Source: Roseovarius sp. (GTDB lineage: Bacteria; Pseudomonadota; Alphaproteobacteria; Rhodobacterales; Rhodobacteraceae). Taken from it: a stretch of DNA of 18,898 bases. The stretch lies in assembly GCA_021767845.1 (NCBI GenBank), contig JAASSQ010000023.1, forward strand, positions 1-18,898, written 5' to 3'. The notes beneath the pieces were generated by a model. It searched no databases. It had not been told where the DNA came from and worked only from the letters and a program-made list of their open reading frames with translations. The position numbers and the translations under genes are program-made. Shown one piece after another: positions 1 through 6,424 of this stretch. Within the stretch, counting starts at the first letter, position 1, and every line of letters begins with the position of its first letter.

Positions 1-1
1 C

Positions 2-217
2 ATCGATCTCTCCCCGATCCAGAGCTTGTTGCAGGGCATTGTCGATGCGCTGACCGGCCCTCTTGGTGTGGTCATCGCCACACTCGCGGTCCTCGGCGTT
101 TTCTTGAGCTGGTTCTTCAACATCATCGATCTGCGACAGGCCCTTTGGGTTCTCGTCGGCATCGCAGGTGTCGCCGCCGCTCCCACTATCGTTGCCGCGG
201 TCTTTGCCGGTGGCTGA
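2..217 (+). CDS. virB2: VirB2-type pilin subunit (5' partial)
   Basis: This is the major pilin of the T4SS, a small inner-membrane protein that is processed and polymerised into the pilus. The open frame runs in from the window edge, so the true start and signal peptide are upstream. About 71 residues are visible. They show the VirB2/TrbC pattern of two hydrophobic helices: roughly IVDALTGPLGVVIATLAVLGVFLSWFF, then a short polar turn (NIIDLRQA), then LWVLVGIAGVAAAPTIVAAVF, ending AGG. The Gly-Pro-Leu-Gly before the first helix is common in this family. The TGA stop at 215-217 lies inside the start of virB3. An internal TTG at 26 is a possible formal start, but it would delete the signal region and is not favoured. 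The family call rests on hydrophobic pattern, size and position before virB3-virB4. Confidence 0.85.
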   Translation: MDLSPIQSLLQGIVDALTGPLGVVIATLAVLGVFLSWFFNIIDLRQALWVLVGIAGVAAAPTIVAAVFAGG

Positions 218-488
218 GCGCTCGCCTCTCTTTCTGGGTCTCGTGCGGCCACCCAAGCTCCTGGGCCTGCCGATCATGTACGCGATGGTCTGGCTCTTCG
301 GCTCGGTGCTGCTCTTCGTCTGGGTCCAGCACATCGCGGTGCTGGGCGTGGCCGTCCTGCTCTACCCCGTGCTTTGGAAGGCCGCGGACTGGGATCCGCG
401 CTTCATCGACGTAATGATGACGGCCCTGCAGGAGACGCCGCCAACGCGAAACCGTTCCATCCATGGCGGGGACAGTTATGCCCCGTGA
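210..488 (+). CDS. virB3: VirB3 inner-membrane T4SS protein
   Basis: VirB3 is a short inner-membrane protein that works with VirB4 in pilus assembly. I chose the GTG at 210, which overlaps the virB2 stop and gives 92 residues, the usual size for the family. The longer upstream reading only adds out-of-frame virB2 sequence. The N-terminus (PLFLGLVRPPKLLGLP, residues 6-21) is the characteristic VirB3 stretch before the membrane hairpin, which spans about residues 19-55. It is followed by the typical WDPRF motif (residues 61-65). The last ~20 residues overlap the start of virB4. The GTG start overlapping the previous stop suggests translational coupling. Confidence 0.9.
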   Translation: MAERSPLFLGLVRPPKLLGLPIMYAMVWLFGSVLLFVWVQHIAVLGVAVLLYPVLWKAADWDPRFIDVMMTALQETPPTRNRSIHGGDSYAP

Positions 489-2841
489 AGCCGCCCTCGA
501 TACCCGCACGATGACGCCAGACTGGTATGGGCGCGAAACCCGCCTCGCGCATATGCTGCCTTACGTCAGCCTGGTCGATGACCGCACCGTGCGCACGCGC
601 GTGAACGAGCTTTTCCAGTGCATCCGGCTCGACGGGGTCAACAGCTACACGACGGATGACGCCTATCTCGACAAGGTGACCGCGCTCTTCGCCCGGATCA
701 TTGCGCAATTGGGGCCGGAGTTCAGCTATTACGTCCATAAGGTCTCGAAGGCGATCACGCCGGACCTCGAGCCCCTGCGCGAGGACAGTTTCGCGGGAAA
801 AGTCGACCGGCTCTGGCGCAAGAAGCTCGAGACCAGCGGGCTGCGCGACAAGACGCTCACCCTCACGGTGATCCATCGCCCGCCTCCGAAAAGCGTCCTG
901 CCGTTCCTGAACCGCAGCGCGCCGGATCGCCTCAAGGAAGCGACCGAGAAGCGCCTTCGCCGATTGGGCGAGGCCGTGAATGTCTTCCTGTCGGGCCTGA
1001 CGGAGCTGAACCCGCGCGTACTGACTTCCAAGTCCGGCGGGTTGGTCGGGTTTCTGGGGGCACTCAACACCGGCCAGGAACTGCCGCTCTACCCGGCCAA
1101 CACCTACGGCTTTTTGTCCTTCAACGTCGCCAATACCCGGGTGACGTTTCACGGAGATCACTTCGAGCTCTCCGAAGGCGTCGTGGGACATCGCTACGGC
1201 AAGAGTTTCACCATCGGGGAATATTCCGAAGCCACCTCCTGCACCATGTTCGACATGCTGAACCTGCCTGTCGACATGATCGTCACGCACTCCTTCACGC
1301 CGATCAATTCGAACCTCATGGCGGGTCGCATCAAACGGCAAAAGCGCCAGATGCAGGCTTCGCAGGACGCGGCCCTGTCGCTCATGGAAGCGCTCGACAT
1401 TGCTGCCGATGATCTCGAGGCCAAGCGCCAGAGCTTCGGCGAGCACCACATGGTGGTGACGATCTTCTCCGATACGCTGGACGAATTGCAGACGCTGAGC
1501 GCCGAGATCGTGAATGCCGCCGCCGCCGAAGGCGTGAAGATGATCGGCGAGAGGGTTGCCGCCAAGGCGCACTACCTCAGCCAACATCCCGGAAATCAGC
1601 CCAAGCGCGTGCGCGCCAGTGCGATCACCAATCGCAACTTCGCGGATTTCGCGGCGTTTCATCGGACCCAGCTTGGCAAGCCTCCTGGGAAGACCCCCTG
1701 GGGCCGGGTCATCACCTATCTGCCGACCCCCGAACAGAGCGCCTACCGGTTTTCCTATCACGAGCAAGGTAGCCCGGACAAAGAACCCACCAGTGGGCAT
1801 ACGCTCATCATGGGGCGGCCCGGCTCGGGCAAATCGGTGCTTTCCGCATTCCTCATGACGCAAGCCCGCAGGGCGGGGGCGCGGATCTTCGTCTTCGACT
1901 ACCGTCTCGGTATGGAGATGGCGGTCCGCGCCAATGGCGGGCGCTACGCGTCTTTGAAAGCCGGACAACCCACCGGCCTAAACCCGCTCTGGACTGAGGT
2001 CGACGCGCGCGGCACCGCCTGGCTTTCAGACTGGCTCGCCACCCTGCTCTATCGCGCAGACAAGCCGCTGACGCCGGCCCAGACCAACCGCATCCAGGAA
2101 GTGGTGCGCCAGAACGCGCAAGCCACGAACCCGGCCTTGCGGAACTGGCGGGAATTCGCATCGCTCTTCGTCTCCACTGATGATGGCGGCGATCTGCATC
2201 AGCGCCTGCTCGAATGGACCGAAGAGGGCCGCTACGGCTGGATATTCGGACAGACGCTTGAAGACACCTTCTCTCTGGAAGGCGATATGGTGGGCTTCGA
2301 TCTCACCGGCATTCTCGACAGCGAGGCCGAGAAGGAGCGCATGGCCGTCCTCTCCTATCTCTTCCGCCGGGTCGAGCGCGAGATCGAGGACCGCCGCCCC
2401 ACCATCATCGTCATCGACGAGGCCTGGAAGGCGCTCGATAACGCGTATTTCGCCGAGCGGCTTTCGAACTGGCTCGTGACCGCGCGCAAACAAAACACCG
2501 TCGCGGTGATGATGACGCAATACGCCAGCCAGCTCGAGCGCACCCGGACCGGCAAGACCATCGTCGAGGCCGTGCCGACGCAAATCCTGCTGCCGAACAT
2601 CCGCGCCCATGCTGCCGATTACGCGATGCTCAATCTCTATGAGAAGGAACTCGACGTGCTTCTCAACACCGGCAGCGACAGCCGCCTTGCGCTGATCCGC
2701 GATGACCAGGGCTCCATCGTCGTCGATGCCGATCTCAGCACTCTCGGTCCAAATCTCACCATCCTCGGCGGCATGGAAAAAGGCGAGGCACTGGTCGGCG
2801 CCGATTACCGCGACCGCCCAGACTTTTGGAGGCTTTCATGA
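478..2841 (+). CDS. virB4: VirB4 conjugation/T4SS ATPase
   Basis: VirB4 is the large cytoplasmic/inner-membrane AAA+ ATPase that drives pilus assembly and substrate transfer. I start it at the ATG at 478, because GGGGA at 468-472 lies 5 bases upstream. The ATG at 463 would add five residues and has no good ribosome site. The product is 787 residues, a normal length. The N-terminal ~400 residues match the VirB4/CagE N-terminal domain. The C-terminal RecA-like ATPase has Walker A GRPGSGKS (about 446-453), Walker B TIIVIDEAW (about 642-650), and the later MMTQYASQLERT motif typical of VirB4. It overlaps virB3 upstream and the lipoprotein gene downstream by ATGA. All key ATPase residues are present, so it is probably active. 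Confidence 0.97.
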   Translation: MPREAALDTRTMTPDWYGRETRLAHMLPYVSLVDDRTVRTRVNELFQCIRLDGVNSYTTDDAYLDKVTALFARIIAQLGPEFSYYVHKVSKAITPDLEPLREDSFAGKVDRLWRKKLETSGLRDKTLTLTVIHRPPPKSVLPFLNRSAPDRLKEATEKRLRRLGEAVNVFLSGLTELNPRVLTSKSGGLVGFLGALNTGQELPLYPANTYGFLSFNVANTRVTFHGDHFELSEGVVGHRYGKSFTIGEYSEATSCTMFDMLNLPVDMIVTHSFTPINSNLMAGRIKRQKRQMQASQDAALSLMEALDIAADDLEAKRQSFGEHHMVVTIFSDTLDELQTLSAEIVNAAAAEGVKMIGERVAAKAHYLSQHPGNQPKRVRASAITNRNFADFAAFHRTQLGKPPGKTPWGRVITYLPTPEQSAYRFSYHEQGSPDKEPTSGHTLIMGRPGSGKSVLSAFLMTQARRAGARIFVFDYRLGMEMAVRANGGRYASLKAGQPTGLNPLWTEVDARGTAWLSDWLATLLYRADKPLTPAQTNRIQEVVRQNAQATNPALRNWREFASLFVSTDDGGDLHQRLLEWTEEGRYGWIFGQTLEDTFSLEGDMVGFDLTGILDSEAEKERMAVLSYLFRRVEREIEDRRPTIIVIDEAWKALDNAYFAERLSNWLVTARKQNTVAVMMTQYASQLERTRTGKTIVEAVPTQILLPNIRAHAADYAMLNLYEKELDVLLNTGSDSRLALIRDDQGSIVVDADLSTLGPNLTILGGMEKGEALVGADYRDRPDFWRLS

Positions 2842-3005
2842 CACGCATTTTGTTGCTTCTCGCCGCACTCGGCGCCTTGGCCTCCTGCGCCCAGTACCAA
2901 GAACCGCAGGCCAATTGCTTCACCTTCCTCGCTTCGACGGCCCCTGTCGCGCCGGATTGTACCTTCACGCCCCTCGGCGCACCGGAGGGCGACGTTGAGG
3001 TCTAA
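2838..3005 (+). CDS. small lipoprotein, VirB7 candidate
   Basis: This is a 55-residue open frame starting at the ATG that overlaps the virB4 stop (ATGA at 2838-2841). The N-terminus is a short lipoprotein signal peptide (MTRILLLLAALGALASC) with a lipobox-like Leu-Ala-Ser-Cys, so Cys17 is the likely lipidated residue. Two further cysteines (27 and 41) lie in a Pro/Ala/Thr-rich mature part. The gene ends 11 bases inside the next gene, whose ribosome site lies within it. VirB7 in other T4SSs is a small outer-membrane lipoprotein that pairs with VirB9, in Agrobacterium through a disulfide. Size, lipobox and operon context fit that role, and no other VirB7 is visible, but I see no sequence signature specific to VirB7. 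The VirB7 assignment is an inference; the lipoprotein call itself is strong. Confidence 0.72.
   Translation: MTRILLLLAALGALASCAQYQEPQANCFTFLASTAPVAPDCTFTPLGAPEGDVEV
2984..2989 (+). promoter_or_regulatory. ribosome binding site deciding the TTG start of the transglycosylase gene
   Basis: GGAGGG lies 5 bases before TTG 2995 and within the lipoprotein gene. It supports the rare TTG start and a full signal peptide for the VirB1-like protein over the in-frame GTG at 3031, which would cut into the signal peptide. Confidence 0.65.
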
Positions 3006-4149
3006 GCTGCCCCATATCCTGGCCCTTTGCGTGCTGCCCGGTCTCGCCCTGTCCCAAGGTGTTCCGACCAATGACAGCGGGCTGACCGCGCGCGATATCG
3101 TCGAGACCGGCGATCGCGAGGCCGACCTCGCAGTCCAGGCCGACAAGCTTGCCGTGCGTGAACTCATCGCCGAGATCGAACGTGAGCAATTGGCCACCCT
3201 GCAACGCATCCTCGATGCCCAGACAAGTTTTGGTGGTCAGGGCCTGCCGGCCATGGTCTCCCGGCTGGAAAGTGGCAGCGGCGATCCGGCGCGGTCCGTC
3301 GAGGCCGTCTATGGCAATGCCGAAATCGATCCCAATCCCGGCGGCGCACAGATGTTTGGCGATGCGGCGGAAAACATCGAGCAGCTCATCATCCGCGTGG
3401 CGCAGGAGACCAGCGGGTTTGCAGGCGTGGGCCGCGCGGGCCTTTCTCCGGTCCAATGGCGCTCCCTACTGCAGGCGCTCATCTGGCAGGAAAGCCGCTT
3501 CACGATCGGCGCGCGCTCACCTGTCGGCGCCTTTGGCCTCACCCAGATTATGCCGGGCACCGCCAGCGATCTCGGCATCAACCCGGAATATTATGACAGC
3601 CCCTACCTGCAGGTGCATGGCGGCGCGCGTTATCTCGCCACCCAACTCAATACCTTCGACGGCAATATCATCAATGCGCTCGCGGCCTATAACGCCGGAC
3701 CCGGCCGCGTCTTCGAATATGGCGGTGTCCCGCCCTTTGCCGAGACCCAGCATTACGTCCAGGTCATTCCCGAACGCTACAATCTCTACCTGAGCCGTAT
3801 CGGCGGGATCGAAGCGCTCGGCACGATCGATCCGGCGCTTCTCGCCAATGCGAACCTCTCGATCACCGGGCATGGCGCGGCCTTCTATGGCAACAACTCC
3901 CCCGCTGCGATCCGTCAGGCCGCCTTGCGCATCCAAGACATCGTCGAACGGATTTCCACGACCGAAGACGTGCAGGAAAGCATCGCGCTCAACACCTATG
4001 CCCGCGCCGAACTGGTGCGCCTCGTGGCCGCCCGGATCCGGCTTCAGGCGGCACGCACCCGCGTCCTTTCTGCCGAGGAGCTGGCCCAGGCCAGCGCTCG
4101 CATGGCCGAAGGCGCGTTCATGGATTTTACGATCAGGGAGATTGAATGA
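2995..4149 (+). CDS. virB1: VirB1-type lytic transglycosylase with VirB5-like flanks
   Basis: This is a periplasmic peptidoglycan-cleaving enzyme that would open the cell wall for the T4SS. It has 384 residues, much longer than a bare VirB1 domain. A signal peptide covers about residues 1-20 (cleavage near ALS|QGVP). The SLT/goose-lysozyme-like domain spans about 155-265, with catalytic Glu166 in ALIWQESRF, then GAFGLTQIMPGTA, and the family motif ALAAYNAGPGRV. The N-terminal ~130 residues are helical, and the C-terminal ~75 residues after the enzyme domain are not part of a standard transglycosylase. Both flanks resemble the neighbouring VirB5: QGVP..D after the signal peptide, REQLATL at 63-69, and a tail with ESIALNT...AEL...AEE...FMDFTIRE. 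The gene starts with TTG, overlaps the lipoprotein gene, and its TGA overlaps the virB5 start. The enzyme call is secure; the chimera idea rests on my own comparison. Confidence 0.92.
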   Translation: MRSKLPHILALCVLPGLALSQGVPTNDSGLTARDIVETGDREADLAVQADKLAVRELIAEIEREQLATLQRILDAQTSFGGQGLPAMVSRLESGSGDPARSVEAVYGNAEIDPNPGGAQMFGDAAENIEQLIIRVAQETSGFAGVGRAGLSPVQWRSLLQALIWQESRFTIGARSPVGAFGLTQIMPGTASDLGINPEYYDSPYLQVHGGARYLATQLNTFDGNIINALAAYNAGPGRVFEYGGVPPFAETQHYVQVIPERYNLYLSRIGGIEALGTIDPALLANANLSITGHGAAFYGNNSPAAIRQAALRIQDIVERISTTEDVQESIALNTYARAELVRLVAARIRLQAARTRVLSAEELAQASARMAEGAFMDFTIREIE

Positions 4150-4958
4150 TGGGACATCTGCTCTTGAGGACAGCTTTGGCCACGACACTTGGGATCGGTC
4201 TGCATCTTGGCGCCCTATCCCCTGCCCTTGCGCAAGGCGTGCCCGTCGTCGATACCCAGAACATCGCGCAAAACATCCAGCAGCTCCGGCAGATGATCGA
4301 AGACGAGATCCTGCAAAACGAGCAGCTGACGCGGCTCCGCGAACAGCTTGCGACACTCACGGACCAACTCGCGGAGCTGCAAAGAACCTATGAAGCACTT
4401 ACCCGCCTTGCCGAGCTGCCAGAAATCATTCGCACCGAGATGGAAGACGAACTCAATGGCCTGCTCGACCAGGAGTTCGGGGACATCCTCGCCACGATTG
4501 AGGCGATCAAGACTGGGGATTTTTCCGGCCTGTCCGGTTCTGGCGCAGGCGAGATCGAAACCCAGATGGATCGGGTGCTGGCCGACCTCGGCTTTGACGA
4601 TGACACGCTCTCGGAAATGGCCACGAGCGGCAATCCCGGGGCCAACCGCGTGGCCACGCAAGCCACGACCGGGGCACTGGTCTCGGCTGCGGCCCAGAAC
4701 AGCTATGAGGATGCCGGGCAATCGCTCGAACGGGTCGACCGTCTCGTGGGGCTGATCGATGACATGGATGAACTGAAGGAAAGCATTGATCTCAACACCC
4801 GCGTCACGGCGGAACTCGCTATCGCACTTGTTGCCATGTGGCAGCTCGAAGCCGTGCAAACTGTAGGCGACGGCACCGGCGGCGTGATCGATGCGGCCAC
4901 CATCGCCGAAGAGCAGCGCTTCATGGATTTCACCCTGCCCGAGTTGCGTGCGGATTAA
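4146..4958 (+). CDS. virB5: VirB5-like minor pilin
   Basis: VirB5 is a secreted minor pilus component, thought to sit at the pilus tip and help contact the recipient. The 270-residue product has a signal peptide (about 1-29, cleavage near ALA|QGVP), then a strongly helical, Gln/Leu/Glu-rich region (residues ~40-90) and a second helical half, as in VirB5/TrbJ proteins. The C-terminus reads KESIDLNT...AELAIALVAMW...EEQRFMDFTLPEL. ATG 4146 is immediately followed by ATG 4149. AGGGAG at 4135-4140 favours 4146, and the start overlaps the previous TGA (ATGATG). VirB5 is a poorly conserved family, so the call leans partly on operon position between the VirB1-like gene and virB8. It shares both N- and C-terminal segments with the preceding transglycosylase. 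Confidence 0.85.
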   Translation: MMGHLLLRTALATTLGIGLHLGALSPALAQGVPVVDTQNIAQNIQQLRQMIEDEILQNEQLTRLREQLATLTDQLAELQRTYEALTRLAELPEIIRTEMEDELNGLLDQEFGDILATIEAIKTGDFSGLSGSGAGEIETQMDRVLADLGFDDDTLSEMATSGNPGANRVATQATTGALVSAAAQNSYEDAGQSLERVDRLVGLIDDMDELKESIDLNTRVTAELAIALVAMWQLEAVQTVGDGTGGVIDAATIAEEQRFMDFTLPELRAD

Positions 4959-5055
4959 GGCGTTTCGAAATTGATCCCCAAGAACAAATATCGGTTTTCG
5001 CGTTCGAGCGCAGCGAGAGGCAGCGAAGAACCGATTCAACTCATTTCGAAACGCC
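4959..5055 (+). repeat. nested palindrome between virB5 and virB8
   Basis: The only sizeable gap in the virB operon begins right after the virB5 stop with GGCGTTTCGAAAT (4959-4971). It ends with the exact reverse complement ATTTCGAAACGCC (5043-5055). Each arm contains the self-palindrome TTTCGAAA. Inside is a second inverted pair: ATCGGTTTTCGC (4990-5001) against GCGAAGAACCGAT (5023-5035), 12 pairs with one bulged G. A TGA/TCA pair (4972-4974 and 5036-5038) could extend the fold. As RNA this gives a long two-tier hairpin just upstream of the virB8 ribosome site. It could be an mRNA processing or stability element, an attenuator, or a MITE/REP-like insertion. I see no target-site duplication or T tract. 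Confidence 0.85.
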
Positions 5056-5069
5056 GAGCGGGGGCATGA

Positions 5070-5726
5070 ATGGTGGCGACTGAACAAGAAATCATCGAGG
5101 AAGAACTGGTCTATGGTGCGCTGCGCCGCGAACGGCTCTGGCAGCGCCTGGGACTCATCGGTTTGATCTTCGGCATCCTCGGCTGTCTGAGCGCCGCGGC
5201 TGTCGCAATCCTCGATGTCGACCCGCCGCCCGTCGTCGTGCCCTATGATCCCGCCACAGGCTTTGCCCTGCCCGAGGCCTCGGTGGGCGCGACGTCGGTG
5301 ACCGCCAACCAGGCGATCATCGAGGCGGAGGTGTTCCGCTATGTGACCGACCGGGAGGTCTATAACCAGCTCGACAACGATCTGCGCATCCGCAGCGTCC
5401 TGCGCCGCTCGGACGGAGCTGCCGAGAGCGGGCTGCGCCAGATCTGGAACAGCGCCAACGAGAATTACCCGCCGACCGTCTATGGCCCCAATGCCCGGCT
5501 CGACGTGGAAATCCTCAGCATCAACCGGATCGGCACCAACCGCGCCACGGTCCGCCTGCGCAAGCGCCTGACGTCCATTAACGGCACCCAGACCGGCCTC
5601 TTCACTGCGACGCTTCTCTTCGAGTTCCGCCCCGAGACCCGCCGCTCCATCGACGAGGTCTGGACCAATCCGTTTGGCTTCACCGTGCTCGAATATTCCA
5701 TCCGCTCCGACAGATTGGAGAACTGA
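5070..5726 (+). CDS. virB8: VirB8 inner-membrane scaffold protein
   Basis: VirB8 is a bitopic inner-membrane assembly factor with a periplasmic NTF2-like domain that contacts VirB9, VirB10 and the pilins. The 218-residue product has a short acidic cytoplasmic N-terminus (residues 1-25), one membrane helix (about 27-49: LGLIGLIFGILGCLSAAAVAIL), and then the VirB8 periplasmic domain. That domain begins with a Pro/Val-rich segment (DPPPVVVPYDPATG) and carries TDREVYNQLDND and the C-terminal NPFGFTVLEYSIR. The NPFGFxVxxYxxxxE-like ending is typical of the family. A G-rich ribosome site (GCGGGGG, about 5059-5064) precedes ATG 5070. This is the only gene in the operon preceded by a real intergenic gap. 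Confidence 0.94.
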   Translation: MVATEQEIIEEELVYGALRRERLWQRLGLIGLIFGILGCLSAAAVAILDVDPPPVVVPYDPATGFALPEASVGATSVTANQAIIEAEVFRYVTDREVYNQLDNDLRIRSVLRRSDGAAESGLRQIWNSANENYPPTVYGPNARLDVEILSINRIGTNRATVRLRKRLTSINGTQTGLFTATLLFEFRPETRRSIDEVWTNPFGFTVLEYSIRSDRLEN

Positions 5727-5728
5727 CG

Positions 5729-6424
5729 TTGTTGTTTATAAGATCGCTTATTTTTGTCATTGCCCTGTTGCCCGGCCTCGCCTCTGCCGAAGCCATCCCG
5801 CGTGGCGGTCCCAACGACAGCCGGGTGCGCTTGGCCACCTACCAGGAGGGTCAGGTCTACCGCCTCAGCGTCTCGCTTACCCATGTCACCACGGTCGAAT
5901 TCGGCGAGGGTGAAAGCATCCGCTCGATCATCGCGGGCGACACCGAGGGCTTCGAGATCGATGGCGTGCCCGGAGGCCAGGCATTTGCAATCAAGCCCGT
6001 CGCGCGCGGTGTCCATACCAATGTGACCGTCTACACGAACAGGCGCAGCTACTATTTCAACGTCGAGGAGGTTCGCAGCCCGACCTTCTATGTGGTGCAG
6101 TTCCGCTATCCGGACGACGCTGCGCGCCCGACCCGGGCCATCGCCGCCCAAGCGCCAAACTACAATTACGGTGCCAGCGCGCGGACCGAGTTTACGCCAA
6201 CCCGCATCTGGGATGACGGGACGTTCACGTATTTCGCGTTTCCGCGGAACGCACCTGTGCCAGCGATCTTCCGCTACGCGGGCGGCCGCGAGCGCACGGT
6301 CAACACGCAAACCCCTGAAGACGGCGTGATCCGCGTCAGCGGCGTAAACCGCCAATGGGTCCTGCGACTTGGCGAAGAGGTGGTCTGCATCGAGGCGATC
6401 CCGCCCGCAGAGGCCGCCTCATGA
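5729..6424 (+). CDS. virB9: VirB9 outer-membrane core complex protein
   Basis: VirB9 forms the periplasmic/outer-membrane core of the T4SS with VirB7 and VirB10. The 231-residue product has a signal peptide (about 1-20, cleavage near ASA|EAIPRGGP). The N-terminal domain carries DSRVR and GEGESI..I..GD, and the C-terminal VirB7-binding-like domain carries TRIWDDGTFTYFAFP and VNRQWVLRLGEEVV. The start is TTG 5729, with TTGGAG at 5715-5720 eight bases upstream; TTG 5732 is an alternative. The first ~12 codons are strikingly AT-rich compared with the rest. There is one cysteine, Cys220, near the C-terminus, which could pair with a VirB7-like lipoprotein. It overlaps virB10 by ATGA. Confidence 0.95.
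   Translation: MLFIRSLIFVIALLPGLASAEAIPRGGPNDSRVRLATYQEGQVYRLSVSLTHVTTVEFGEGESIRSIIAGDTEGFEIDGVPGGQAFAIKPVARGVHTNVTVYTNRRSYYFNVEEVRSPTFYVVQFRYPDDAARPTRAIAAQAPNYNYGASARTEFTPTRIWDDGTFTYFAFPRNAPVPAIFRYAGGRERTVNTQTPEDGVIRVSGVNRQWVLRLGEEVVCIEAIPPAEAAS

Noticed and set aside
403..1968. Long open frame on the minus strand opposite virB4 (521 codons)
   Set aside because: It lies fully antisense to a conserved virB4, has no recognisable domain, and is the usual by-product of high-GC codon bias.
4959..5055. Intrinsic terminator between virB5 and virB8
   Set aside because: The hairpin is long, but no T run follows and the genes downstream belong to the same machine, so a full stop is unlikely.
4951..5062. 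Target-site duplication around the palindrome
   Set aside because: The bases just outside the two arms (TAA and GAG sides) do not match, so recent transposition cannot be shown.
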